Of a stretch of 64,000 bases of DNA, positions 27,646-36,329 are shown one piece after another. The notes beneath the pieces were generated by a model. The model worked only from the letters and a program-made list of their open reading frames with translations. It was not told the DNA's origin and made no database searches. Positions within the stretch are counted from its first letter, which is position 1; each line of letters begins with the position of its first letter. The translations under genes and the position numbers were made by a program. Source of the stretch: Burkholderia cenocepacia (GTDB lineage: Bacteria > Pseudomonadota > Gammaproteobacteria > Burkholderiales > Burkholderiaceae); the NCBI RefSeq assembly GCF_014211915.1, contig NZ_CP060040.1, positions 124,001 to 188,000 of the forward strand, in the 5' to 3' direction.

Positions 27646-28855
27646 TCCGTTCGTGATCGTCGGCGCCGGCCACGCGGCGCGGCGTACGGCAGAAGCACTG
27701 CGCGAACGCGATGCAACGGCGCGCATCGTGATGATCGGCGCGGAGCGCGAGCTGCCGTACGACCGGCCGGCGCTGTCGAAGGACGCGCTGCTGACGGACG
27801 GCGGCGAACGGCGCGCGTTCATCCGCGATGCCGCGTGGTACGACACGCAGCGCATCGAGCTGCGGCTCGGCACGCGAGTCGACGCGATCGAGCGCGACGC
27901 GCGGCGGGTGCGGCTCGACGACGGCGCGACGGTGCCGTACGGCAGGCTCGTGCTCGCGACGGGCTCGCGCGTGCGCCCGTTCGGCGGGGCGATCGACGAA
28001 GGTGTCGCCGTGCACTACGTCCGCACGGTCGACGATGCGCGTGCGTTGCGTGCGCGACTGGCGCCCGGGCGCCGCGTGGCGGTGCTCGGCGGCGGCTTCA
28101 TCGGCCTCGAGGTCGCGGCGGCGGCACGCCAGCTCGGTTGCGACGTGACGGTGATCGACCCGGCGCCGCGGTTGCTGCAGCGCGCGTTGCCGGAAGTGGT
28201 CGGTGCGTACGCGCGCCGGTTGCACGAGGCGCGCGGCGTGATTTTCCAGTTGGCGACGCTGCCGCGCGCGATTCGGCGCGCGCCGGGCGGCGGCGCAGTC
28301 GTCGAGACCGATCAGGGCGACGTGCCGGCCGACATCGTCGTGGTCGGCATCGGCGTGGTGCCCAACGTCGAGCTGGCGCAGGCGGCCGGGCTCGACGTCG
28401 ACAACGGGATACGCGTCGACGCGGGCTGCCGCACGGCCGATGCCGCGATCTTCGCGGCCGGCGAGGTGACGATGCACTTCAACCCGCTGCTCGGGCGGCA
28501 TGTGCGGATCGAATCGTGGCAGGTGGCCGAAAACCAGCCGGCCGTCGCGGCCGCGAACCTGCTCGGCGCCGACGAGACCTATGCCGAGCTGCCGTGGCTG
28601 TGGTCCGATCAGTACGACTGCAACGTGCAGATGCTCGGGCTGTTCGGCAGCGAGCGCACGATCGTCGTGCGCGGCGATCCGGCGAGCGGGCCGTTCACGG
28701 TGTTCGGGCTCGGCGACGACGGCAGGATCGTCGCAGTGGCCGCGGCGAACCTGGGGCGCGACATCGGCGCGTCGCGCCGGCTGATCGCGGCAGGGGCGGT
28801 GCCCGATCCGGCGAAGCTGGCCGATCCGGCGGTGAACCTGAAAACGTTTCTGTGA
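27635..28855 (+). CDS. andAa: Ferredoxin reductase of anthranilate dioxygenase
   Basis: The 406-residue flavoprotein has an N-terminal FAD-binding Rossmann motif (IVGAGHAARRTAEAL) and an internal NAD(H)-binding motif (VLGGGFIGLEVAAAA, near residue 150), typical of BphA4/TodA-like reductases. It moves electrons from NADH to the AndAb ferredoxin. It is the last gene of the and operon and is followed by a strong hairpin. Confidence 0.94.
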   Translation: MSADPFVIVGAGHAARRTAEALRERDATARIVMIGAERELPYDRPALSKDALLTDGGERRAFIRDAAWYDTQRIELRLGTRVDAIERDARRVRLDDGATVPYGRLVLATGSRVRPFGGAIDEGVAVHYVRTVDDARALRARLAPGRRVAVLGGGFIGLEVAAAARQLGCDVTVIDPAPRLLQRALPEVVGAYARRLHEARGVIFQLATLPRAIRRAPGGGAVVETDQGDVPADIVVVGIGVVPNVELAQAAGLDVDNGIRVDAGCRTADAAIFAAGEVTMHFNPLLGRHVRIESWQVAENQPAVAAANLLGADETYAELPWLWSDQYDCNVQMLGLFGSERTIVVRGDPASGPFTVFGLGDDGRIVAVAAANLGRDIGASRRLIAAGAVPDPAKLADPAVNLKTFL

Positions 28856-28863
28856 CACGGTGG

Positions 28864-28892
28864 GCGAACGCGGCCGGCGTGGCCGCGTTCGC
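28864..28892 (+). terminator. Terminator-like hairpin after the and operon
   Basis: A 12-bp perfect stem (GCGAACGCGGCC with GGCCGCGTTCGC) closes a 5-base loop, 8 bases after the andAa stop. It has no T run, which is common for terminators in very GC-rich genomes. Confidence 0.6.
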
Positions 28893-29006
28893 ACCGGCAA
28901 CGGGCACGTGGACGAAGCCCGTGCCGGGCGGCATGCCCGGCGTGCGGGTTTGTCGTCGGTCGGCGATCGGTGCATATTAGCGGCATTGCCGTTTCACCGG
29001 TCGCCC

Positions 29007-30293
29007 ATGACGCCAGACAAAGCTCTCGAACTGAAACGCAGCAAGCGCCGCGCGCTATGGCTGCTCCTGGCCGCCGTCGCGGTGTTCGTCACCACCATCC
29101 TGCTGCCGCGCGGCCCGTGGGTCGACGGTTTCAAGGCCGTCGCCGAAGCCGCGATGATCGGTGCGCTCGCCGACTGGTTCGCGGTCGTCGCGCTGTTCCG
29201 TCGCGTACCGATCCCGTTCGTGTCGCGCCATACCGAGATCATTCCGAAGAACAAGGACAAGATCGCCGACAACCTCGCGGTATTCGTGCGCGAGAAATTC
29301 CTCGGCCCCGACGCGCTCGCCGCGCAGATCCGCCAGCACGATCCCGCGCGGAAGCTCGGCGCGTGGCTCGGCGAGCCGGCGAACACCGACGCGCTCGGCG
29401 GCTACGTGACGAAGCTGATGAGCTTCGCGCTCGACATGACCGACGACGCGCGGATCCAGTCGTTCGTCCACGATGCATTCCGCGCGGTGATCGACCGGGT
29501 CGACCTGTCGCAATCGGCCGGCGCGATCCTCGACACGCTGACGAAGGACGGCCGCCACCAGGCGCTGCTCGACGACGCGATCGAACAGGTGGTCGACGTG
29601 CTCGACAAGGAGGAGAACCGCGAGGTGATCGCGGGCTTCATCGTCGAATGGCTGAAGACGCAATACCCGAAGGTCGAGAAGATCATGCCGACGCAGTGGT
29701 TCGGCGAGAACGGCGCGCGCATGCTCGCGAGCGCGGTGAGCCGCGTGCTCGAAGGCGTGGCGGCCGACCCCGAGCACGAGCTGCGGCAACGCTTCGACCG
29801 GACGGTCGTGCGGCTGACCGAGCGGCTGAAGCACGACCCCGCGTTCATCGCGAAGGGCGAGGAGATCAAGCGCTATATTCGCGACGGCGACGCGTTCAAC
29901 GAGTATGCGCGCGACTTGTGGGACCAGTTGCGTGCGTGGCTGAAGGCCGATCTCGCCCGCCCCGATTCGGCGCTGCACCGGCAGGCCGCGACGCTGGGCG
30001 GCTGGCTCGGTGCGCGGCTCGCCGGGAGCCCGGCGCTGCGTGCGTCGCTGAACGAGCATGTGGAGCGGGCCGTGCACGAGATGGCGCCCGATTTCGCCGA
30101 TTTCCTGATGCGCCACATTCGCGACACGGTGCGCAACTGGGATGCGCGCGAGATGTCGCGGCAGATCGAGCTGAACATCGGCAAGGATCTGCAATACATC
30201 CGGATCAACGGCACGCTGGTCGGCGGGCTGATCGGGCTCGGGTTGTATCTGGTGTCGCTGGTGCCGCGCTGGGCGGCCGGGTGGCTGCACTGA
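29007..30293 (+). CDS. DUF445 family membrane protein (YjiN-like)
   Basis: The 428-residue protein has an N-terminal membrane helix (residues about 15-35), the conserved DUF445 segment WVDGFKAVAEAAMIGALADWFAVVALFR, a long helical middle and a C-terminal membrane helix (GLIGLGLYLVSLVPRW). The biochemical role of the family is unknown. ATG 29007 starts MTPDKALELKRSKRR; upstream in-frame starts run over the and terminator. It appears to be a single-gene unit. Confidence 0.88.
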   Translation: MTPDKALELKRSKRRALWLLLAAVAVFVTTILLPRGPWVDGFKAVAEAAMIGALADWFAVVALFRRVPIPFVSRHTEIIPKNKDKIADNLAVFVREKFLGPDALAAQIRQHDPARKLGAWLGEPANTDALGGYVTKLMSFALDMTDDARIQSFVHDAFRAVIDRVDLSQSAGAILDTLTKDGRHQALLDDAIEQVVDVLDKEENREVIAGFIVEWLKTQYPKVEKIMPTQWFGENGARMLASAVSRVLEGVAADPEHELRQRFDRTVVRLTERLKHDPAFIAKGEEIKRYIRDGDAFNEYARDLWDQLRAWLKADLARPDSALHRQAATLGGWLGARLAGSPALRASLNEHVERAVHEMAPDFADFLMRHIRDTVRNWDAREMSRQIELNIGKDLQYIRINGTLVGGLIGLGLYLVSLVPRWAAGWLH

Positions 30294-30341
30294 CGCGGGT
30301 ACGGGCATTGCACCCGCGGCGCGGCGCCGTGCACCGCCGGC

Positions 30342-30641
30342 TCATGCGGCAGCCCTGGCGCCGTGCAATTGCAGGCCGAGCGCCTTGATGACCTTCAGGA
30401 TCGTGCCGAAGCTCGGATTGCCGTCGTGCGACAGCGCCTTGTACAGCCCTTCGCGCGACAGGCCCGCATCGCGTGCGACCTGCGACATGCCGCGGGCACG
30501 GGCGATCACGCCGAGCGCATGCGCGATGAAGGCCGGATCGTCGCCGGCCTCCTGCAGGCAGGCGTCGAAGTAGTCGGCCATGTCGTCTTCGGTTTTCAGG
30601 TGTTCGGCCGAATCCCACGGCCGCGTCTTGATCTTGTCCAT
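30342..30641 (-). CDS. HigA-like antitoxin (helix-turn-helix)
   Basis: The 99-residue protein has an HTH of the addiction-module antidote type (SQVARDAGLSREGLYKALS) followed by a GNPSFGTILKVIKALGL segment typical of this family. It lies three bases after the toxin gene on the same strand, with a GGAG at the toxin stop acting as ribosome binding site. The toxin-first order is usual for HigBA-like modules. Such antitoxins usually bind and repress their own promoter. Confidence 0.88.
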   Translation of the reverse strand: MDKIKTRPWDSAEHLKTEDDMADYFDACLQEAGDDPAFIAHALGVIARARGMSQVARDAGLSREGLYKALSHDGNPSFGTILKVIKALGLQLHGARAAA

Positions 30642-30644
30642 CGA

Positions 30645-30983
30645 TCACTCCATGTCGAGGTGCGCGAGCATTGCGTGCGCGGCGCGGATGTCGGCCTGTT
30701 GCGTCGACTTATCGCCGCCGCAGAGCAGGATGACCCATATCGTTCCGCGCCTCACGTAATAGACGCGATAGCCGGGGCCGTGGTCGATACGCATTTCGAC
30801 GACGGGGGAGCCGGCGGATTTCCAGTCGCCCGGATTGCCCATCGACAGACGGTCGATGCGCGCCTGGATGCGCCGCCGCGCGACGCGATCCGGCAGGCCG
30901 GCGAACCACGCTTCGAAGACGTCGGTGGTCCGGATGCTGAACGTAGGCGCACTGTAGGGCACGGATTGCAGGGTGTCAACCAT
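30645..30983 (-). CDS. RelE/ParE-superfamily toxin (HigB-like, phage Gp49-like)
   Basis: The 112-residue protein contains the family pattern FEAWFAGLPDRVARRRIQARIDRL, GNPGDWKSAGSPVVEMRID, GYRVYYVRRG and a C-terminal GGDKSTQQADI. HigB-like toxins are ribosome-dependent mRNA interferases. It is followed directly by the HTH antitoxin. The ATG at 30983 has no strong ribosome binding site, so the first few residues are less certain. Confidence 0.85.
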   Translation of the reverse strand: MVDTLQSVPYSAPTFSIRTTDVFEAWFAGLPDRVARRRIQARIDRLSMGNPGDWKSAGSPVVEMRIDHGPGYRVYYVRRGTIWVILLCGGDKSTQQADIRAAHAMLAHLDME

Positions 30984-31361
30984 GGTTCACATGTTCGATG
31001 AATGGAATTCGGTTGCGCCTACGGTAGCGCCGCGCGCGTCGTTCGAGGTGGAATTGGCCGTCAGGCCGATCCCGTCGCGCGGCGGGAGCCGGCCATCCGG
31101 TCGAAGTCGGAATCTCGCGAATCCGTCTACAATCAAAAACGTCTTTGCCGCCCGCGCGTGCTTGCCGCGTGCGGGCGGGTCCGTTCGTCCTCCGGTATCC
31201 GGAGGCGCCGCCGCGCATCCCGCATCGAGCATCGCGTGTTGCGCGGCGAGCAGTGCCGTGGTCTGTGTCCAGTAGGTAAGGCGTCCGCGTGCCGTAGGCC
31301 GGCGCGCGTCCTGAACGCCGCGTGTCCGTAGGCCGGGCAGGCGGCATAACCGAGAGTCCCC
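30984..31361 (+). other. Intergenic region with a -10 element and long structured leader
   Basis: The 378 bases between the divergent toxin gene and the thiamine-diphosphate enzyme hold no clear gene. A TACAAT at 31128-31133 is a good -10 with a weak -35. Downstream, about 220 bases of leader could fold into hairpins: CCGCCCGC/GCGGGCGG (31148-31155 with 31171-31178) and CCTCCGG-TAT-CCGGAGG (31189-31205). CCGTAGGCCGG occurs twice (31292-31302 and 31326-31336). No known riboswitch class was recognised. Confidence 0.45.
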
Positions 31362-33002
31362 ATGAAAGCATCGGATCTGTTCGTGAAGGCGCTGGAAGCC
31401 GAAGGCGTCGAGTATGTGTTCGGCATTCCCGGCGAGGAAAACCTCGATCTGCTCGAATCGCTGCGGCGGTCGCGGATCAAGCTCGTGCTGACCCGGCACG
31501 AGCAGGCGGCCGGTTTCATGGCCGCCACCTACGGGCGCCTGACGGGCCGCACGGGCGTCTGCCTGGCGACGCTCGGCCCGGGCGCGACCAACTTCGTGAC
31601 GGCGGCCGCGTATGCGCAGCTCGGCGGGATGCCGATGCTGATGATCACCGGGCAGAAGCCGATCAAGTCCAGCAAGCAGGGCCACTTCCAGATCGTCGAC
31701 GTCGTCGACATGATGCAGCCGCTCACGAAGTTCACGCGGCAGATCGTGTCGATCGGCAATATCCCGTCGGCGGTGCGCGAGGCGTTCCGGCGCGCGGAGG
31801 AAGAGCGCCCCGGCGCCGCGCACCTCGAACTGCCCGAGGACATCGCGCACGAGGAGGGCGACGGCAAGCCGATTCCGCGCAGCTACAGCCGACGGCCCGT
31901 GGCCGAGGAGAAGGCGGTCGCGCACGCGGTCGACGCAATCAAGGCCGCGCGACATCCGCTGCTGATGATCGGCGCAGGCGGCAATCGCAAGACCACCTGC
32001 AAGATGCTGCTCGAATTCGTCGACAAGACGGGCATCCCGTTCTTCACGACGCAGATGGGCAAGGGCGTGATCGACGAGACGCACCCGCTGTGGCTCGGCA
32101 ACGCGACGCTGTCCGACGGCGACTTCGTGCATCGCGCGATCGAGCAGGCGGATTGCATCATCAACGTCGGCCACGACGTGATCGAGAAGCCGCCGTTCTT
32201 CATGCGCACCGACGACAAGACCGTGATCCACGTGAACTTCCTCGGCGCGCAGGTCGATCCCGTCTATTTCCCGCAGATCGAGGTGGTCGGCGACATCGCG
32301 AATGCGGTGTGGCAGATGAAGGAGGCGCTGACGCCGCAATCGCACTGGGATTTCGAGCGCTTCAAGATGATCAAGGCCCATTTCGACGCGCACCTGGAAA
32401 AGGGCCAGCACGACCCGCGGTTCCCGATGTACCCGGTGCGGATCGTCAACGACCTGTACAAAGCGCTGCCGGTCGACGGCATCGTCTGTCTCGACAACGG
32501 GATGTACAAGATCTGGTTCGCGCGCTACTGGCGTGCGCACGAGCCGAACTCGCTGCTGCTCGACAACGCGCTCGCGTCGATGGGCGCGGGCCTGCCGTCG
32601 GCGATCGCGACGAAGATCGTGCATCCGCAGCGCAAGGTGATCGCCGTGTGCGGCGACGGCGGTTTCATGATGAATTCGCAGGAGCTCGAAACGGCGGTGC
32701 GGCTGAAGCTCGACATCGTCGTGATGATCCTGCGCGACGATGCATTCGGGATGATCCGCTGGAAGCAGGAGAACATGAATTTCCCCGATTTCGCGATGAC
32801 GCTGCAGAACCCCGATTTCGTGTCGTACGCGCAAAGCTACGGCGCGCACGGGCATCGCGTCGAGTCGGCCGACGATCTCGAGCCGTTGCTGCGCGAGTGC
32901 TTTTCGTCGCCGGGCGTGCACGTGATCGACGTGCCGATCGACTACTCGGACAACGAGCGCGTGCTCAATCGCGAGATCAAGCGCCTGTCGGCGCAACTTT
33001 GA
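31362..33002 (+). CDS. Thiamine-diphosphate enzyme, acetolactate synthase (AlsS-like) family
   Basis: The 546-residue protein has the three-domain ThDP carboligase layout. Glu47 in LTRHEQAAGF is the usual catalytic glutamate, GVCLATLGPGATNF is typical, and the ThDP/Mg motif begins at VCGDGGFMMNSQELETAV around residue 430. Single-subunit form, no regulatory subunit nearby and the sequence style suggest a catabolic AlsS-like acetolactate synthase. It is, however, paired with an aldehyde dehydrogenase 28 bases downstream, so it might act on another 2-oxo acid. The substrate cannot be set from sequence alone. It is preceded by a long structured leader. Confidence 0.85.
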   Translation: MKASDLFVKALEAEGVEYVFGIPGEENLDLLESLRRSRIKLVLTRHEQAAGFMAATYGRLTGRTGVCLATLGPGATNFVTAAAYAQLGGMPMLMITGQKPIKSSKQGHFQIVDVVDMMQPLTKFTRQIVSIGNIPSAVREAFRRAEEERPGAAHLELPEDIAHEEGDGKPIPRSYSRRPVAEEKAVAHAVDAIKAARHPLLMIGAGGNRKTTCKMLLEFVDKTGIPFFTTQMGKGVIDETHPLWLGNATLSDGDFVHRAIEQADCIINVGHDVIEKPPFFMRTDDKTVIHVNFLGAQVDPVYFPQIEVVGDIANAVWQMKEALTPQSHWDFERFKMIKAHFDAHLEKGQHDPRFPMYPVRIVNDLYKALPVDGIVCLDNGMYKIWFARYWRAHEPNSLLLDNALASMGAGLPSAIATKIVHPQRKVIAVCGDGGFMMNSQELETAVRLKLDIVVMILRDDAFGMIRWKQENMNFPDFAMTLQNPDFVSYAQSYGAHGHRVESADDLEPLLRECFSSPGVHVIDVPIDYSDNERVLNREIKRLSAQL

Positions 33003-33030
33003 ATTCCCGTTCACAGGAAGGAGTCGTTCC

Positions 33031-34464
33031 ATGTTGAAGGAAACCTATCCGTACTACCTCGCCAACGAAGCCGTCTACGCGAACACCGATCTGGAGGTGA
33101 CCGACAAGTTCAGCGGCAAGGTCGCCACGCGCGTCGCGCTGGCCGACGCGAAGGCGATCGATGCGGCGATCGCCGCGGCCGTCGACGCCACCAAGCCGAT
33201 GCGCGAGATGCCGGCCTACCAGCGGCAGGCCGTGCTCGATCATTGCGTCGCACGCTTTCGCGAGCGTTTCGACGAGCTGGCCGAGGCGCTGTGCATCGAG
33301 GCCGGCAAGCCGATCAACGATTCGAAGGGCGAAGTCACGCGGCTGATCGACACGTTCCGTGTCGCGTCCGAGGAATCGGTGCGCATCGACGGCGAGATCG
33401 TCAATCTCGAGATCTCCGCGCGGGCGCAGGGCTATACGGGCTACACGAAGCGCGTGCCGGTCGGCCCGTGCTCGTTCATCTCGCCGTTCAACTTCCCGCT
33501 GAACCTGGCCGCGCACAAGGTCGCCCCCGCGCTCGCGGCCGGCTGCCCGTTCGTGCTGAAGCCCGCGAGCCGCACGCCGATCGGCGCGCTGATCATCGGC
33601 GAGGTGCTCGCGGAAACCGATCTGCCGAAGGGCGCGTTCTCGGTGCTGCCCGCGCATCGCGACGGCGCCGACCTGTTCACGACCGACGAGCGCTTCAAGC
33701 TGCTGTCGTTCACCGGCTCGCCGGCCGTCGGCTGGGCGCTGAAGGAGAAGGCCGGCAAGAAGAAAGTCGTGCTGGAGCTCGGCGGCAACGCGGCCGCGAT
33801 CGTCGATGCGGACCAGCGCGACCGGCTCGACTACGTGGTCGAGCGGCTCGCGTTCGGCGCGTACTACCAGTCGGGCCAGAGCTGCATCGGCGTGCAGCGG
33901 ATTCTCGTCCATGCGGATCTTTACGACGCGCTGCGCGAGAAGCTGATCGCGAAGACGCGTTCGCTGAAGATGGGCGATCCGAAGGACCCGTCGACCTTCG
34001 TCGGCCCGATGATCTCCGAATCCGAGTCGCGCCGGCTGTCGGGCTGGATGGACGCGGCCGTCGCGGCGGGCGCGAAGATCGTCGCGGGCGGCAAGGTCGA
34101 CGGCGCGATGTTCGAGGCGACGCTGCTGGAGAACGTCGGGCGCGAGCAGGACCTGTACCGCAAGGAGGCGTTCGGCCCGGTCGCGATCCTCGAGAAGTTC
34201 GACCGTTTCGACGACGCGCTCGCCCGCGTGAACGACAGCGACTTCGGGCTGCAGGCCGGCGTGTTCACCGATTCGCTCACGCATGCGCACCGCGCATGGG
34301 ACGAACTGGAGGTCGGCGGGGTGGTGATCAACGACGTCCCGTCGTTCCGCGTCGACAACATGCCGTACGGCGGCGTGAAGGATTCGGGCCTCGGCCGCGA
34401 AGGCATCCGCTACGCGATCGAGGACATGACCGAGCCGCGGCTGATGGTCGTGCGGCGCCGGTAA
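33031..34464 (+). CDS. NAD(P)-dependent aldehyde dehydrogenase
   Basis: The 477-residue protein is a full-length aldehyde dehydrogenase: general base Glu249 in VLELGGNAA, nucleophile Cys285 in SGQSCIGVQR, and the conserved FISPFNFPLNLAAHK cofactor segment. ATG 33031 follows CAGGAAGGAG. It shares an operon with the ThDP enzyme, so its aldehyde may come from that reaction or the pair may serve one pathway. The family includes GAPN-like and lactaldehyde-type enzymes; the exact substrate is unknown. A strong terminator follows. Confidence 0.88.
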   Translation: MLKETYPYYLANEAVYANTDLEVTDKFSGKVATRVALADAKAIDAAIAAAVDATKPMREMPAYQRQAVLDHCVARFRERFDELAEALCIEAGKPINDSKGEVTRLIDTFRVASEESVRIDGEIVNLEISARAQGYTGYTKRVPVGPCSFISPFNFPLNLAAHKVAPALAAGCPFVLKPASRTPIGALIIGEVLAETDLPKGAFSVLPAHRDGADLFTTDERFKLLSFTGSPAVGWALKEKAGKKKVVLELGGNAAAIVDADQRDRLDYVVERLAFGAYYQSGQSCIGVQRILVHADLYDALREKLIAKTRSLKMGDPKDPSTFVGPMISESESRRLSGWMDAAVAAGAKIVAGGKVDGAMFEATLLENVGREQDLYRKEAFGPVAILEKFDRFDDALARVNDSDFGLQAGVFTDSLTHAHRAWDELEVGGVVINDVPSFRVDNMPYGGVKDSGLGREGIRYAIEDMTEPRLMVVRRR

Positions 34465-34490
34465 CGCACGGCAAACGGCGCGGTGCCATG

Positions 34491-34534
34491 ACGGCACGCG
34501 GGCGGGCGATCGTGCCGGCCCGCGTGCCGTTTTT
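34491..34534 (+). terminator. Intrinsic terminator after the aldehyde dehydrogenase
   Basis: A 13-bp stem (ACGGCACGCGGGC at 34491-34503 with GCCCGCGTGCCGT at 34518-34530) runs directly into TTTTT. A second hairpin, AGGCTCG-ACTA-CGAGCCT (34596-34613), lies further on, before nhaP. Confidence 0.85.
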
Positions 34535-34695
34535 CATGGTGGCGCGCGCAGCGGCACGGCGCCGCGCGTGCACCACGCGGCAGGCCGCCCGAAACAGGCT
34601 CGACTACGAGCCTCGCCTCGTGATGTAATCGCGCGAAACTGCCGACCGGGGTACGACGCCGGAAAGCGCGAATTCATTCTTCACGAGGTCGATTC

Positions 34696-36279
34696 ATGTC
34701 CCCCGTCTCGGCATTCAAGCTGGTTCTGCTGTCATTCCTCGCGATCGTCGCGCTCGAATGCATCGCCAAGCGGCTGCGGCTGCCGCCCGCGGCCGCGCTG
34801 CTGATCGGCGGCATCGGCATCGCGTTCATCCCCGGGCTGCCGCCGATCAACCTCGATCCCGAGCTGGTGCTGCTGGTGTTCCTGCCGCCGCTGCTGATGG
34901 ACGGTGCGTACTTCTCCGTGTGGGAAGAATTCAAGCGCAACGTCGGCGGCATCCTGATGCTGGCGATCGGTGCGGTGGTATTCACGACGTTCGCGGTCGG
35001 CTTCGCCGTGCACTGGGTGGTGCCGGCGCTGCCGTGGGCCGCGTGCTTCGCGCTCGGTGCGATCGTGTCGCCGCCCGATGCGGTCGCCGCGAAGGCCGTG
35101 CTCGAACGCGTCGCGCTGCCGCGCCGGTTGATGGTGCTGCTCGAAGGCGAGAGCCTGCTGAACGACGCGGCCGGCCTCGTGCTGTTCCGTTTCGCGGTCG
35201 CGGCCGCGCTCACGGGCGCGTTCAGCCTCGAGCACGCGGTCGTGCGTTTCGCGGAGCTGGGGCTCGGCGGCGTGGTGGTCGGCTTCGTGGTCGGCAAGCT
35301 CGTCGTGTGGTTCCTGAAGCTGCTCGACGACGACTATCTCGTGATCACCGTCGCGGTGATCGCCGGCTGGATCGCGTACATCGCGGGCGAAATGGTCGAG
35401 GTGTCGGGCGTGATCTCGACCGTCACGGCCGGCATGATCATCGGCTGGCATCAGCACGAGGTGTTCTCGGCGGCCGTGCGCACGCGCGGCACCGCGTTCT
35501 GGCAGGTCATCGTGTTCCTGCTCGAGGCGATGGTGTTCGTGCTGATCGGGCTGTCGCTGCGCGGCGCGATCCATCGGCTCGGCGGCTTCGAGCAGGTGCT
35601 CGGCACGATGGTGCCGCCCGTGCTCGCGGTGCTGGCGGCGGTGGTCCTGTCGCGCTTCGTGTGGATCTACGCGGTCGAGGCGCTGAAGTGGCCGGTGCGC
35701 GGCCTCGTGCGGCGCGGTGAGGCGCCCGACTGGAAGGCCGCGACGATCATGAGCTGGGCCGGCATGCGCGGCGTGGTGACGCTGGCGATCGCGCTGTCGC
35801 TGCCCGAGGCGCTGCCCGGCCGCGACGTGATCCTGGTCGCGTCGTTCGCGGTGATCCTCGTCACCGTGCTGCTGCAGGGCACGACGATCGGGCCGCTGAT
35901 CCGGCTGCTGCGCCTGCCGCAGCGCGAAGAGCGCGCCGCGCACCACCTGACCGAGCCGCAGACGTGGGCGTACGTCGAAGCCGCGCAGCTCGCGGCGATC
36001 CAGCCGCTCGTGCGCGACGAGAACGGCGTCGTGATCCATCCGCGCCTGCTCGAGCAATACACGTATCGCGCCGAGCTGACCGAACGGGCGAAGAACGAGC
36101 CGGCGTATCCGGCGGAAGTGCGCACCGCGCACTACGACGTGGTGCTGGCCGCGATCCGGGCCGGGCGTGCCGAACTGTTGCGCCTGCACCGGTCGGGGCG
36201 CATTCACGACGAGATGCTGCACGCGCTCGAACGCGACCTCGACCTGCAGGAAGTATCCGCGCAGCACGCGCGAGGGTGA
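34696..36279 (+). CDS. CPA1-family Na+/H+ antiporter (NhaP-like)
   Basis: The 527-residue protein is a polytopic membrane protein with about twelve helices in residues 1-415 and a cytoplasmic C-terminal tail of about 110 residues. CPA1 motifs are visible: FLPPLLMDGAYF, the GAIVSPPDAVAAKAVL ion-binding stretch, GESLLNDAAGLVLF, and SWAGMRGVVTLAIALSLPE. It probably exchanges Na+ or K+ for protons. It forms its own transcription unit between two terminators. Confidence 0.92.
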   Translation: MSPVSAFKLVLLSFLAIVALECIAKRLRLPPAAALLIGGIGIAFIPGLPPINLDPELVLLVFLPPLLMDGAYFSVWEEFKRNVGGILMLAIGAVVFTTFAVGFAVHWVVPALPWAACFALGAIVSPPDAVAAKAVLERVALPRRLMVLLEGESLLNDAAGLVLFRFAVAAALTGAFSLEHAVVRFAELGLGGVVVGFVVGKLVVWFLKLLDDDYLVITVAVIAGWIAYIAGEMVEVSGVISTVTAGMIIGWHQHEVFSAAVRTRGTAFWQVIVFLLEAMVFVLIGLSLRGAIHRLGGFEQVLGTMVPPVLAVLAAVVLSRFVWIYAVEALKWPVRGLVRRGEAPDWKAATIMSWAGMRGVVTLAIALSLPEALPGRDVILVASFAVILVTVLLQGTTIGPLIRLLRLPQREERAAHHLTEPQTWAYVEAAQLAAIQPLVRDENGVVIHPRLLEQYTYRAELTERAKNEPAYPAEVRTAHYDVVLAAIRAGRAELLRLHRSGRIHDEMLHALERDLDLQEVSAQHARG

Positions 36280-36308
36280 GCGGGCGCGTAGCTCACGAAT
36301 CGCACCAC

Positions 36309-36329
36309 GGGCCGGCGTCCTGCCGGCCC
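36309..36329 (+). terminator. Terminator-like hairpin after the antiporter
   Basis: GGGCCGGC and GCCGGCCC form an 8-bp stem with a 5-base loop, 29 bases after the stop. There is no T run. Confidence 0.5.

Noticed and set aside
35000..36200. Antisense frame rich in His/Asp/Arg under nhaP
   Set aside because: Composition is that of reverse-complemented membrane-protein codons, not a real protein.
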